Both the position numbers and the translations under genes were made by a program. DNA of 64,000 nucleotides from Anthopleura xanthogrammica (Eukaryota; Cnidaria; Anthozoa; Actiniaria; Actiniidae), in NCBI GenBank assembly GCA_964019055.1, contig OZ025220.1, forward strand, positions 1,859,978 to 1,923,977, read 5' to 3'. The notes beneath the pieces were generated by a model. It saw only the letters and a program-made list of their open reading frames with translations. It was not told where the DNA came from and ran no database searches. This document shows, one piece after another, positions 21,067-33,184 of this stretch (position 1 is its first letter; the number at the start of each line of letters is the position of its first letter).

Positions 21067-22540
21067 TTATTAATGTGGTTGAGCATGATATCGTAAGTTA
21101 TTAAGATTAAGGCTGTGTTATCCGCCAAAGCCGTAGGCTGAGGTGGTTAAAATTGCTGAAGCCTCTGCAATATTTTACAATATGTAAACACTAAGTTCAA
21201 TAATTGTTTTATTTATACATTTTGTATGAAAATGAGGATTTAATTCTGCTTTCCCAAAAAGCAAACATATTTCAATCCTTTTTCAAACTTACAGATAATA
21301 CATATTTATCATTCAAATTATTTTTTCCGTCATTTTGATTGGCCGAGAGAACTGCAAATAACTGCCTTCGGCATCGACAAATAATTGCTTGCTCGCCACT
21401 AACAAATCACGATATTTTGCTCAACCTGGTCCAATAACTGCTTAATCATGTGGGTTTACATGCCATCAGTGATTGAATGTTCTCAACCACAGGGGACATA
21501 GCAAGGAAAATATATATTATAGAGTGCAAACAATATACCCATGAAATACAAATTACTAAATAGCACAAAATAGTGCTAATTAAACAATAGAATTTGTATA
21601 GAATTGTACTATTTAGTATAATTAATTTTTCCAGAATTATTTTAATTTTATCTGTTCGATTGAAATGAATAATATGATTGAAATTAAAAATATGTATCTA
21701 AAAAAATAAATAGATAAACCAACCTTGTTTATAGAGGGTAGCACGTAACAGTGATTCAACTGACAAACCTGTGTCCCTTTTTTTAAAAGTCTCTTAAGCT
21801 GAAAGGACAGGACTGCCATTAACAGGGTCATGAAGCATTTCTAGATTATTACAAAGGTAGCACCATCCTTGGTTATTTTAAGACTCTGAGTGAAAATAAA
21901 CAGTAAAAACCTAATCTTGAGATTGACACTAGACAGATGACATGTACTTGTGGCATGATCGGTTCAGTGGAGAAGTTGTTCGATGAGCTATAGCAACTTG
22001 TTTTCAAGTTTTCAAAAACAAGAGATTTTGAGAGCCATTTTCAATCTATCTATGGATCGCTGGGGGCATCATGCAGCCCTAAGACAGCTTCAATCAGCAT
22101 TATCTCAAAGAACTGCGAGTACGCAAGGGATTTTGCTGCCAGAAATTCTTGGATTGTACAATTGTACAAATTAGACATTTTTGCATTGATTGTGGTTTGA
22201 GCTCCTAAATAATCCTTTCTGCAGCCTCAAAAATTTAGAAATTTTAATTCATCATTTTTCAAGTCAGTTTTCAACCATTTTCATTCATTTTATTATCATT
22301 ATCATCATCATTATTTTTGACTGGTGGAGCTTTGTACTCCTTAGGATGCTTCTGTCAGGACTCCAGCAGTCACTTGAAGTCTGATTTTGACATGATGCTA
22401 CTCCTTATCTGTTGGGCATCTAGCCACTGCAGATTCTCAAACTTAGGTCATTTTGGTTACTTTGTGTCAAAAGCTGTATCTGCAGTTCCCCATTATCCAT
22501 GCAACAAATGCTTGTGATGAATCTTAGCTGTTGTTGAAAA
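21067..22540. other. Intergenic
   Basis: No gene recognised. It contains a TGATTGGCCGAGAG...CTGCCTTCGGCATCG segment (about 21338-21376) of the kind that borders dispersed foldbacks elsewhere in the window, and a short AAT microsatellite at its end. Confidence 0.4.
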
Positions 22541-22729
22541 TCTATCTAATAATAATAATAACAACTTTATTTGGGCAAACACATAACAGTGACTCTAGGT
22601 TACTGATAAACTAGTGGCCCAAAATCTGAGGGCTTTCTGAATGACCATAACAGATGAAGGTTTAAATATGTGGCTTATTGTGGCATTTTAGCATTTTATT
22701 TAATTTTTGCCACTAAGGAAGCACCAGGG

Positions 22730-22919
22730 TTAGCTTGGTGGTTGTGACCTTGCGATCCTGGACGGAAGGAACCTGGCTGTCTGTATGATCTTGGCCCCAT
22801 ATGGATTTATCTTTGTTCTAACCCAATTTAGTCGTCCCTGTTCGATTTTCAAGAACACCGCCCCATGGAATCTCCTGACTGCCTGCCACTCATACACTGT
22901 TGCGAGGTTCATTAAAGAT
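22730..22919 (-). pseudogene. Retroelement-like ORF fragment
   Basis: A minus-strand frame with NLATVYEWQAVRRFHGAVFL then IEQGRLNW resembles a short helical segment seen in cnidarian retroelement gag-like ORFs. It ends at a stop before the (AAT)n tract at 22543-22560, which could be a retroelement 3' tail on the minus strand. Assignment is weak and from memory. Confidence 0.25.
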
Positions 22920-23744
22920 TGGAGATGTTCTAAGCATGCTAGCTTTTCCTGAATAACTTAACAATAAAGACTATATAAACCTACTGAGAATGTGGTATGA
23001 CACTATGACTATACACACATGTATTGTAATCTGACTATGCGTAATATGATGCTACAACTCAATGTAAACACTAAGTAAAACATTAACAGGATAGCTTCCA
23101 ATTAAATATTTTAAGTTACTTAAAATAAACCAATTCTAAATTCTAAATTTCCATTTCCTTTGCCATTTGCATTTTTAAAGAACTTATTTGACTTTCACTC
23201 ATAGTCTGCTCAAATAATTTCCTTTTTAGTACTTGTTGCTTTGGACCATTAAGGAAAAGTTTGTAGGTAGAAGTGTAAAATCTTACACTATTTGCCATCT
23301 CAATTTGCCATCTTGCTCTTGCTCCTGATCGATATCAAGGACAAAATTCACATATTTTTCAGTGCTTCAGGAGAGAACACTTTAAACTCTCATTCTTTTC
23401 ATTGAAAGAGATGTGATAGTTGAACCATGTGCTGTGAAAATTTTTTTTTATGTTTATCTTCCTTTTTTTAAAACCTTTTTGCATTCTTAGGAGCAATCTT
23501 TTCTCTTGGTGTCTTATGTTAACCATGTTAATTATTCTCTTCACTTTCTCTTTATTTTCTTTACACATGGACTTTTCTCCTCAACTTGGTATTTCCACTA
23601 TTGTGAACTTTCTTCTGCAGTAAGCTCTCAAGGCATAAAGGTCACCTTTTCCCTTGAAAAAGAACTATATCTGAAATGTAGCAGCAAGCTTCCAACTACA
23701 AGAAAAATGTTATGAATAGTCATTAGTTAATAATAATGAAATGG
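22920..23744. other. Intergenic
   Basis: No gene recognised; AT-rich with short chance frames. Confidence 0.4.
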
Positions 23745-24146
23745 CTTTAGGAGCGCCACACTGAGTCTCAGCGCTCTTACAGAAATAAAAAGAAATAAAG
23801 TCTAACGGTATTTAGAAAAAAGAAATGTTTTAAGTTGTGATTTAACAGTACTTAGAGTTTTCGCAGTGCGAATGTTTATTGGAGTAGAATTCCAAAGTCT
23901 TGGAGCACAAACCATGAATGCTCTGTCTCCATAGCTCTTAGAGTTTGGTGATGGTACTGTGAGGAGACTTTGGTTAAATGATCTTAGGTTACGTTCAGGT
24001 TTGTATCTTGTCAACAGTTCTTTCATATATTCTGGTGCTTGGTTGTTGAGACATTTATATGTTAGTAAAAGGATCTTGAAAACAATTCTCGCTCTGACGG
24101 GCAACCAGTGTAGACGTCTTAAGATGGGAGTAATGTGGTCGTTCTT
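23745..24146 (-). pseudogene. 3' end of a non-LTR retrotransposon (CR1/L2-like)
   Basis: A minus-strand frame to a stop at 23802 reads ITPILRRLHWLPVRARIVFK, LTYKCLNNQAPEYMKELL and YGDRAFMVCAPRLWNS. This is the conserved C-terminal tail that follows the reverse transcriptase in CR1/L2/Jockey-like LINEs. A short 3' UTR follows down to about 23730. 5' truncated, as most LINE insertions are. Confidence 0.75.
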
Positions 24147-24482
24147 CTTTGCTCGAGGTTATCATCATGACAGTTTTAATTTAAATTCTATTCAATTTTT
24201 TTTCTATGCCATATTATAATAGATTTTTGAAGTACTAAGTGAGTAGTAGTAGTGTTAGCACCGCACAAGCCGGATTTTTGATGGGCTATGGATGGGCCGT
24301 GATGGGCCAGATGTTTATGTGTTGTCATGGTGACCCAGTGACGTAATAGATTCGTTAATTATTCATAAATGTACTATTGTTGGACAAGTCTTTTGTTTTT
24401 GGATTCGATTTATAGATCGCGGTGATTTTTAATTTTTTTATCGAACTCTGAAACTTAAAAAATACAAAATTTTAGAAACACT
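24147..24482. other. Left flank of Maverick-like element
   Basis: Contains GATGGGCTATGGATGGGCCGTGATGGGCC-type direct repeats (about 24277-24310). No gene. No match to the right flank beyond the PC4 start codon, so no extended terminal inverted repeat is seen. Confidence 0.4.
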
Positions 24483-24867
24483 ATGGCTACTTTATTCAAG
24501 TTAGGATATCGAGGTTATCACGCTACCGTGAACAAATTCGAAGGACAGATTCGAATCCATATTCGAAAGTATACTGAGGTTGCTGACTCGGAAAAGTGCC
24601 CAACGAAATATGGCGTAGCTCTTTCTGTCGAAGAGTTTGAAGAACTCAAAAAAAATCGTCACAGTCTTGAATGGAATTGCTTCCAGAGTCGTGCTAGAAA
24701 TGTCCACCTACCCGAGCAACACAAAAAATACTTTATTCAAGTTGGGATCTCGAGGCTATCATGCTACGGTCAACAACTTCAACGGATTTATTAAATTTCA
24801 CATCCGAAAGTACGTTGATGTTGTCAGAACCTACGTTGATGTTCCTGATAGAGTAAAAGTACGAGAA
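24483..24867 (+). pseudogene. PC4-like gene, left copy, frameshifted
   Basis: Starts MATLFKLGYRGYHATVNKFE and carries a PC4 (SUB1-type) signature: GQIRIHIRKYTEVAD, then YGVALSVEEFEEL. It is homologous to the right copy. The left copy has a longer A run at about 24645 that shifts frame, and the second repeat of the domain continues in another frame to about 24867, where homology stops. PC4 proteins bind single-stranded DNA and act in transcription or replication. This copy is inactive and truncated. Confidence 0.65.
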
Positions 24868-25051
24868 AAAATGATAGCTTGGTGTATTATTTTATCACGA
24901 AATATTTCAGTCACTTATTTAGGTATCTTAGAAAAAAACTTGTCAACCATCAAAGTTCTAGAGAGAAACAATAAAAACAATGTATTGGAGTAGTAAACTT
25001 GTACTTTATTTTATTTCACACTGCAGGTACACATACAAAAAATAAAAACAG

Positions 25052-25865
25052 TTAAGGAGCAAAATTAAGCCATCTTTGACGCATTTGTTTCTTGTGGTTT
25101 CGCGTTGCACTTCGTATAGAACCTTTTGTGGTGGTATTTCTCCCCGAGGGGGGTGGGGTAGGTGTGATCCATTGGTCATCCTGATCGTTTTGCACTTCGT
25201 GTGGGTTGGGTCTTGCTTTGAAGTCTCTCAGAGCATGTTGTCCTCTTTCATTTCGGACCAGATTCTTCAGGGGCATTCATCTTGACGAGTCCTCTTGCAA
25301 ACATCTCCCAACCAAGGGGATCAAATCCTTTACGAGTGCGTAAGAAATCCCCAACTAAATCCCCAACGTGTGATCCAGCCAAGGGTGCGTTTTCATAAAT
25401 CAACTGTCCACTACGATCCCATCTCATGATATCGGGGTGTTCTTGAATCTTGTCGATTAAGAGTTTTCCCCTACCTTTAAGGGTCTTGGGCAAACCACGC
25501 AAAATATCTCTTTCGATTTTATCTACTTCGTCTTGTGTTTGTGGTTTTGGTTGGTCTGATGTCGGTTCGGTCTCTTTGTTTTCTGCTGCTTGTTCTTTAG
25601 TTTCAATATTTGATGTAGGGTCAAGTTTTATCTTTAAGGGATGATCTTTGCGTTGATTATAATACGTTAAGTAATTTTGAAAATTCTGTACATAATTACG
25701 AACTTTTTCTTCATCCGTCAAATCATTACTTTTCAAGACACCTTGTATGTCATGGTCCAAACCATTAAGTCTTGAAGTCAACGGTGTTGTGTTCACTTTT
25801 TGTCGTTGATGTAATCTCTCTAAAGTCTGTTCAGGCACAAGAACCATCTTTCTTGCATGATTCAT
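25052..25865 (-). pseudogene. Late-type structural gene of adintovirus-like element (frameshifted)
   Basis: A frame at 25865-25248 (205 aa, starting MNHARKMVLVPEQTLERL) contains a coiled, charged middle and WEMFARGLVKMNAPEE. The overlapping frame at 25276-25052 continues with NLVRNERGQHALRDFKARP and WITPTPPP. The two belong together, with a frame change near 25265. Proteins of this pattern are common neighbours of the ATPase in cnidarian Maverick/adintovirus-like loci; function unknown and presumably virion-associated. It overlaps the next gene by a few bases, as in a compact viral gene cluster. Confidence 0.5.
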
Positions 25866-26194
25866 TTTAAGAATTGTTCTAAAACCGCAAGAGCTGGTGG
25901 AAGTAATATGGATAGAAAACTACCTCCTTTCTGCACTAGAATCCTTCGCTTCTGTGTTAAGGGTACTTCTTTATCCACAAGTTTCAATAAAGGATTCTTA
26001 AACTTGGCCAATTTACTTTTTTGTTTGGGAGTGATAGGTACTGTAGATTTTAAGACGTTGTGGACACACTCACAAAGGGAATGAATTAAAGGATCGTCTG
26101 CTTCTTTCAATATAGCTTTCACCTGGTTGGGTTTGCTAGAGGATAGTACCTTCAGGTGATGGTAGCTGTTTCTCGCACGACGACTCATGGTCAA
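25862..26194 (-). CDS. Small basic protein with hydrophobic C-terminal tract
   Basis: A 110-aa frame. The N-terminus is rich in R, K and S (MSRRARNSYHHLK), the middle is helical, and the C-terminus ends in a hydrophobic run (GGSFLSILLPPALAVLEQFL). Its position between the ATPase and the putative structural gene, plus its basic-then-hydrophobic layout, resembles small core or membrane-active virion proteins in this element class. That role is an inference. The frame is intact. Confidence 0.5.
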   Translation of the reverse strand: MTMSRRARNSYHHLKVLSSSKPNQVKAILKEADDPLIHSLCECVHNVLKSTVPITPKQKSKLAKFKNPLLKLVDKEVPLTQKRRILVQKGGSFLSILLPPALAVLEQFLK

Positions 26195-26223
26195 CTAAAT
26201 AAAGTCACTTGAGTTTAGATATT

Positions 26224-26867
26224 TTAAACCTTTTTGACGTAAGCATACTGTGTTTCATCAGGAAAGACATTGGTTCTCAATCGAAAATCCTCTGGGGTCT
26301 GAGGCTTGAGATCACAGAATAAGTACCCATGAGGCCTTGTGGTGGCATCATTGAAAGCTTCTTGCATGTATTTGACGTGACCAGGATGCATTTGTTTAGC
26401 TAAATGGTTGACCTGACTGCTATCTCTGGGTGATTTAAACAACACCATGTAGTGAGCATTCAAGCTGATGTTTCTCAATTCTTTACCTTGATGGAATATG
26501 TTTTGCAAGATAAGAATACAGGACAGATTCTTGTGGTGACAGCCTTTTGTAAAAATATTGGCCAAAGTTTATCATTACTCACTTTGTTCATCAAATCATC
26601 TATGATAACTAAATTCCGAACCGAAGGATCAATTTGGGATTCCAAGTCATTCAGTAATCCTTCAATGAAGTTTATATTTGGGATAGTTTGCATCATTTCT
26701 TTGTAAGCCGGTTGATCCATCCCATAACACCATAAGATATTTTCGGGTGGTCCATCGATCATTGATTCAGCATTTTCTAATAGTTTTTTAACAAACTGTG
26801 TTTTCCCACAACACGTTGGGCCAGCTATGAGAGCACCAAAAGGATGTATAAGTCTTGGGTCCATCAC
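26224..26867 (-). pseudogene. FtsK/HerA-type packaging ATPase (A32-like), frameshifted
   Basis: The first part (26867-26475) has Walker A AGPTCCGKTQF and Walker B RNLVIIDDLM. The second frame (26565-26224) continues with NLSCILILQNIFHQGKELRN, LNAHYMVLFKSPRDSSQV and a conserved tail. Together they cover the genome-packaging ATPase shared by Mavericks, adintoviruses, virophages and NCLDVs. One frame change near 26560-26570 splits it. It lies in the same orientation as the other late-type ORFs. Confidence 0.8.
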
Positions 26868-26902
26868 GATAAATGAATCAAAAAAGCCTAATCCAGTCTG
26901 TT

Positions 26903-27112
26903 TTATTTCTTAGAAGGAATAATCCAGTACTCACACTTTGGTGTATTATAATCTCGAACGACTTTACTTGTTTGTAATTTCGCTTCTTGCAAATAAGGTT
27001 TTCTTTTTTCTTTTGATAAATTATGAACTTGCGCTAGATGATTGGATAATTTCACCAGATACTTGAACCCACAATTTATTATAGGACACTCCTTACGATG
27101 ACGTTTTGGCAT
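26903..27112 (-). CDS. Small single zinc-finger protein
   Basis: A 69-aa frame, MPKRHRKECPIINCGFKYLV then KLSNHLAQVH, gives a C2H2-like finger (C-x4-C...H-x4-H). Highly basic. It lies directly upstream of the ATPase in transcription order. It could be a DNA-binding late regulator of the element; function unproven. Confidence 0.5.
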   Translation of the reverse strand: MPKRHRKECPIINCGFKYLVKLSNHLAQVHNLSKEKRKPYLQEAKLQTSKVVRDYNTPKCEYWIIPSKK

Positions 27113-27373
27113 GTTGACTGAGCAAAATCTAATACGCGACTAAACCTTATTGCTATTTTTACTCACATTTATCTTAAATTCAAGGGACAAAAGGTGACAA
27201 AAGGTGACAGCAGGGACTTTTAAAGAGAGACATGTTCACTACCAAAACATATTTATTTAAAATCTTTGTATATTTGTAAGTACAATCAGTACTTACAGTA
27301 TTAGTATTAAATATTATATACAGTTTTAAACTCCCTACGAAAAAGACTATTTACCATTTATATTTTGAAGACA
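27113..27373. other. Spacer downstream of polymerase gene
   Basis: No gene. A doubled ACAAAAGGTGAC motif lies near 27186-27210. Confidence 0.4.
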
Positions 27374-30300
27374 CTAAATATCTAGAGGAAGGGTGGTTAC
27401 TCCATCCTCCAACACTTTCCTCTTAGGGTAAAAGTATGAAAAACCAGCCCGCTCTTGAGTATACGTATGCATTCTGTTGTTAACGACTCTAAATCCCCTG
27501 TTAACTCCTGAAGCAGATTGCTTAGTTAACAACACATTTAAATATTTCTCCTTGTTAATGTCATATGTCTTCTTATTCACGCCTTTACAGCCAAACTTAT
27601 CATAAACCCCAAAGCAATAGTACGTCTCGGAACATAACCCAATGATTCCCTCCCCCTTGAATTCAGTCTTGAACAACCCTGGCGTTCTCTTATCGTATGC
27701 ACGGTGTTCCGACGTATCGGTACGCGGAAACCAGTTAGCTTTGTCGGGTTCGAATTCCGCTCGCAATTCAGGTTTCACTAGATTTTCCACGCTCTCACCA
27801 GAAATAGCAATGTATGCTGAATCAGTATCCATCTCACAATACTGAAAATCACTTCGGTCTAAATATTTATCTAAGAAATCATAATAAAATTCTAGCATAC
27901 GTAATTTCGCGTATTGATAAACAAAAAAACCGATTTGCATAGGAAGATTTAAACTGATCCGTTTCTTCGCAGACTGAACTTCATAAGTGTCTTCATCTAT
28001 GGGGTCCAGTTGACGAAAAAACTTGGAGTTGATCTGTCTGGACACCTCTGTGTCATCACAAAACTTGACTTCCCTGTGTTTCATCTGGTTTGTGATGGTT
28101 TTGCCATAACTAGAATTTCCAACCTGAAAAAATGATAAAACAAATCAAAATTAATCACCCGTATTATGTAAATTCGTGAAGTATCAACAACTTACCAATT
28201 TCATCGTATCGGCAATGATAGCTTTACTGGGATCAGCATCCCCAGCTCTTCTTGCATTAGACACAGCATTACCAAAAGGTTTGAAGCAAGGATCAGGAGT
28301 GAACTCAACCACTTGGTAGATCTTTGTTACTTCTAACCCATGCTCCAAGTACCACTTCAATAACGGAGTGGCAAGTAGAATTTTCTCTCCCTTCAGACTC
28401 CCAATCAAACTTTGTCGTGGCTGCGGCATGATGTCATGGTCTTCGGCAAACTGTTTCATGTGGTCCCCAATATCTTCTCTAGATATTTCGGTGTTTTTGA
28501 AGATGGGGCACATTTCTCCAAACTTCTCCTTCAAAGACTCTTGAACTCTGATATCGCATTCCACCACTCCAAATAAAGAACCGCTCAAAACAGATTCTAA
28601 AATCTGTTGTTCATTGAGGGCCCAACAATGGTCCAGGGGACGTTTGAATTCAGAGTATAAGAATCTTCGAAGGAGAGGATTCGTGTTCTTCATTCTTCGC
28701 CACTCGCACTCCCACAGTTCTACCACTCGATAACCCTCGTTTTGAATGTACTCGGTGTTTGCTCTCGTCTCTTCTCTCAACTCGGCCATGGACTTATTCC
28801 TTACTTGATTGAACAACTTTCCATCGTTTAAATGGCAGTTGTCTCCATGCCAAAAACAGCCTAGAATAGAAATGAGAAGAAAAAATAAAGAAATAAAAAT
28901 AAAGAAATAAAGAAATAAAAAATAAAAAACATGAAAAAAATTTGAAAATAAAAAAATGAATAAACCACAGGGAAACCAATTTTAGAAAACACCAATCCAC
29001 AGGAAGTCCAAATATACAAGTTTTAACTTACCGTGAAATTGGAACACGGTCTGACTTTCACTGTGGAATCCATCTACGGGAAGCCTTCGAGCCCCAATTC
29101 GCTTCTCAGTGTTATTTAGTTGATGGCGAATCTTGATTCCCCGTTCATGGGCTTCCCAAGCGATCCACTCATCTGCCATTCTTCTCGAATGCTCGGGTTT
29201 GAAGTGGGTTTCAGCACGTCTCCGTGTGTAAGACCCTGCGGGCATATCTTGCATGATAGCCCACAAGTACAAGGCATTGGCATCATACCCGAGAACTTTC
29301 TGACAAGGTTTGGGTTCGATTCCCTTCTTCAACATCTCTACTTCACGAATCTTAGTTTTCCCTGCTTCATGGTAGCGATGAAAAATAATCGATGGACCAC
29401 CCATGTTATTCTCTTTGAACAGATCATACAAATCTTTGTTTTTCTGGTTGAACAAAGAAAAGTACATCTGCTCATCGGGAAAGCTAAATAAATATTTCAA
29501 GGTGAGCCCGGGGACCGAAACTCCGTCTTTGAACATATCTATTTCTCTTTCGCGCCAAAAGTCCATCATTTTTTTCACTGCCTCCACAAACGGTTCAACA
29601 TCAAGATCGTTGTACCATACCAAAAAGTCTCGGAATGTTTGCATACCTTGTTCGTCCCATACACGTTGACAATACTGATACTCTTCAACTGAGATGTTGC
29701 TGTTGGTCAAGGATGAGTAGAACGCTTGGTGTGAAGGGAGGGTTGGATGTTCGAGTTTGGTGATACTGTCTACCCACTCGTACGGAAAGAATCCTAGAAA
29801 GAAATAAAGAAAGTAATGTCACCAACAGAGAAAAAAAATCTTTTTAAAGAATAATTAAAATAGACAACCAACCTTTAGTAGCCGGACACTCGTATGCTTT
29901 CAGGAACTGGGCATAACTGAACCCGGGTGCCAAGTAGTTGGTAATATCCAGGAACTGGAGGTGTTCAGTCTTAAGGCACATGTGATTATTGTTGCGCTTG
30001 ATCGTAAACTTGATGGATTCATTCTTGACCAAGTATGGGAGAAGAAACTCTTTCACGGCGTTCAGATCATACTTGCCCGAGTTGAACCCCAAGACAGGCA
30101 TCTCTTTTAAATAGTCTTCCAGCTTAGCCTAACAACAAATAAAATAATTAGGATAAGTATTTATAATGATACTAGATACGCTATTTCTTTTCTTAAATCT
30201 CGGCTTATGGAATCTTATAAACAAGTATTTCATAAATTACCTTCAATTTGACTAGCGGGTGTTTTTTCTTGTCTTTTTTTTCTGGAGCTTCTCTTTCTAT

Positions 30301-33184
30301 CCAAACTGGATCTCCAAGTTCTTGACCCAGCGCTCGATAGAAATTTAAGTCTTGTTCCTCGCTCTCACTGTCATCATCAATAAAACATCGATCTTCTTCA
30401 TTCTCACTCTCTATAGCTTCTTCGTCTTCATCATCTGAGTGAAGTACATCGATTCTACTGTTTTCTCCCGCTTCTTCCAGTCCTACCAGTAAATCCACCA
30501 TTTCTTGATTGTTACTACCATCAACTTCTCCAATCTTGTCATCGATGGCGGTGAAGATAACTTCAAAGTTGTTAAATAACAAACGATAACTCTCATGACT
30601 GATATCCACTAAGTACTCTACAAAGTCTTTTAACAAATCATGAGAGTCACCGGTTGTTATAAAACACTTGGGACTTGTAAACCCAGGGACGTTGGAGCAG
30701 ACACTTGCACTCAGCGGGACGTGTTTATTCTCCCAGGTCAGTTTCTCTGTATTGTTTGGCAGGTTGTCTCGTTTGAACATACACTTGAAGTCGTAGGTGG
30801 CGAAGTGTGGAAAGTACCTCATCTCTTTGGGGATCTCTATTCCTTCATCAGCCAGTTGGTCAAAGATGGTTGGTGGAACAGTATACGCACCCCCAGGAAA
30901 TTTTAATCTTGTCTTGGCTTCACATTTTTGTTCGTGGCGGTGCATCATCCCAGCATGTTTCCAGTACTTCCCACATCTCGAGCACTGGTAGGACTTGGAG
31001 TACCGGACCAGACTCTTGATGTAAGAAAAGTGGTTCTTGTAGAGGTTCAAGTACATCGTGCTTGCATGATGGCAGAGAGAGCGTCGGATAAGGCGAGCGG
31101 TAATTTCAGGACTTTCATCATCATCATCTTCATTAGTCTCAGGTTTTTCCAAGGAGTAGACCATGATGTTGACTTGAAATAACTTTTCCAGTTCAGGAAG
31201 GTTTTTCAGTTGGATTCCCTGGAATCTGCGGGTAGGGTAGGAGGCACGAAATCTAAAAGAAAGAAAAAATAAAATTCTCTATGAGTTTGATAATAAAGTG
31301 TTTTCTAAAATGTTTGATAATAAAGTGTTAACTAAGGTTGATTAGGGATTCTTCAAGTAGGAAACAAAAGATACACGTCTTTTCACAAAGATAAATTAAG
31401 ATACATTACTAACCTTTCGAAATAATGATTCTTTTCCATCTCCAGATTCTTTGTGTGGCATCCATTATGGACGGATAGACAACGGAAGAAGCAGAGGTTG
31501 TCTTTATAGGGTTTACCAGTATTCCTGTCACACTCTAAACCAACAATGGCTTTGTTGTTGAGGATGTAAGGCGGTAACAGCAAAGAACGACCAATGGGGT
31601 GATCACAGAGTTTGGTCACATAGAAGCACACATTCATCACCCAGCTGACGACCCATTTACTGTTTGGTCTTTTTTGACGTATCCATTCCAAGATGTCCAG
31701 ATTCCTCAAAGCATCGTACACTTTTTCCAGGTCTTAGGGATTTGAGATCAGGAACGGCTCTTCAAACACTCGGGTGTTGTTGTGACTTGGGTGATAATAT
31801 TGAAGCTCACCGGTCTCATTGTTCCAGAGAACAAAACCAAAAGACACATTCAACCGGAACACGGTAGTCTGGTCCAGGAATATACGCTGTACTTGTTGGA
31901 CAAGGTCTTCAGTATTGAGTCTGTCAATTCTGAAGTTATACCAGTCTTGAACTTTATTTCTTCGGCTGAATCTTGTTCGAAGTTGGCGGCAGTGTTTCTT
32001 GTAAATTTCTCGCGTCGCTTCATCCAGATTCAAGACCAAAGTGGGTGGGATAGTGGGCGGATCAGCTAGCCAATTAGTTGATTGTTGTTGTTGTTCGCTA
32101 ATACCTCAAAGGAAACAAAGAGAAAGTTTGTTTACAATTTTCTTCTTTTCTGAAGCACAGCTGGTGTTATTAAACTATGATGAAATATACCTTATTCAGA
32201 AACATTCTTTTTCTGTTTCTTGTTAGCTTTCTTCTGTGGGGAATGGCTTTTTCTCTTGGTTCCACTCGTAGAGGGTTTTGGATGAGTAGTATCCATGTGT
32301 ACACGCAGTGAATTTACATTATTGAATTTCTCCTGGCATTCACCACAAGAAAATTCCCATTCCACTCCGCGGTGTTGATACGTCTTTTCGTGACACTTCA
32401 TGTTCGCTTTGGTATTGAACTTTTTTCCACAGGTCGAACACTCGAAGAATATATCTTTGCTGTGGATATTCTTATGGCATTTCAGGTGGTAACTGCGCTT
32501 GTAGGATTTTCCACACACTTCACACTGAAGTTTTTTGGAAGGGGACTATAAAGAAAGGGAAACAAAGATTAATAAATGAGGGAAGCACATCCTAGTTTAA
32601 GATCAATAAAGAGTGATTCATCTGTTAGTAAAAGTTTACCTTTGTTCCTTCCCCAGTCTGGATATCTTCCAAAGGAATTTCTTGGACGTTTTCTTCTTCA
32701 AAATCTGAAGTTGCCTACAAAATAATGAATAAATTTATGAAAAATGAATAGACAATAGGTAGTTAAGAAATAAAAATAGGACTACTAATGAAGACCGAAG
32801 CCAAGCTTACCTCAACAGCTTCTTCTAAAAAGTCAATAGGCCCCCAGTCTTCCAACATCTGGAGGAATACAAACACTTTCCTAAAAAATATTTTAAAGTA
32901 AAAATTAATTTCTAATAAAGTTACATATACATATCTTAGTAACTTGAGAAACTTACGAGTTCTTGTTCCCAATCATTCCAGGGTTCCACCATTTCAGGCG
33001 GGATTTCGGTAGCATCCATTGTTTCCTATAGAACAATAGGATACAACTTTGTTAGACTGAGTATGTTCCGAAAGGAAAAAAAAATAAAACACCGACATTA
33101 CTATGGTTTCAAAATCATATAAATTTGGTAGAAAAATACTATTTTATACTATACTCATACTTGTAAGAAAACGAAAACAAAATA

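Noticed and set aside
22550..22580. Candidate SINE tail at the AAT microsatellite
   Set aside because: No A/B box of a tRNA-derived promoter was seen nearby, so it is left unassigned.
24501..24707. 68-aa minus frame antisense to the left PC4-like gene
   Set aside because: Shadow frame; the mirror frame recurs at 34985-35173 on the opposite strand for the same reason.
30640..31182. Several plus-strand ORFs of 60-88 aa
   Set aside because: Antisense to the long polymerase exon 31252-30241; no independent motif.
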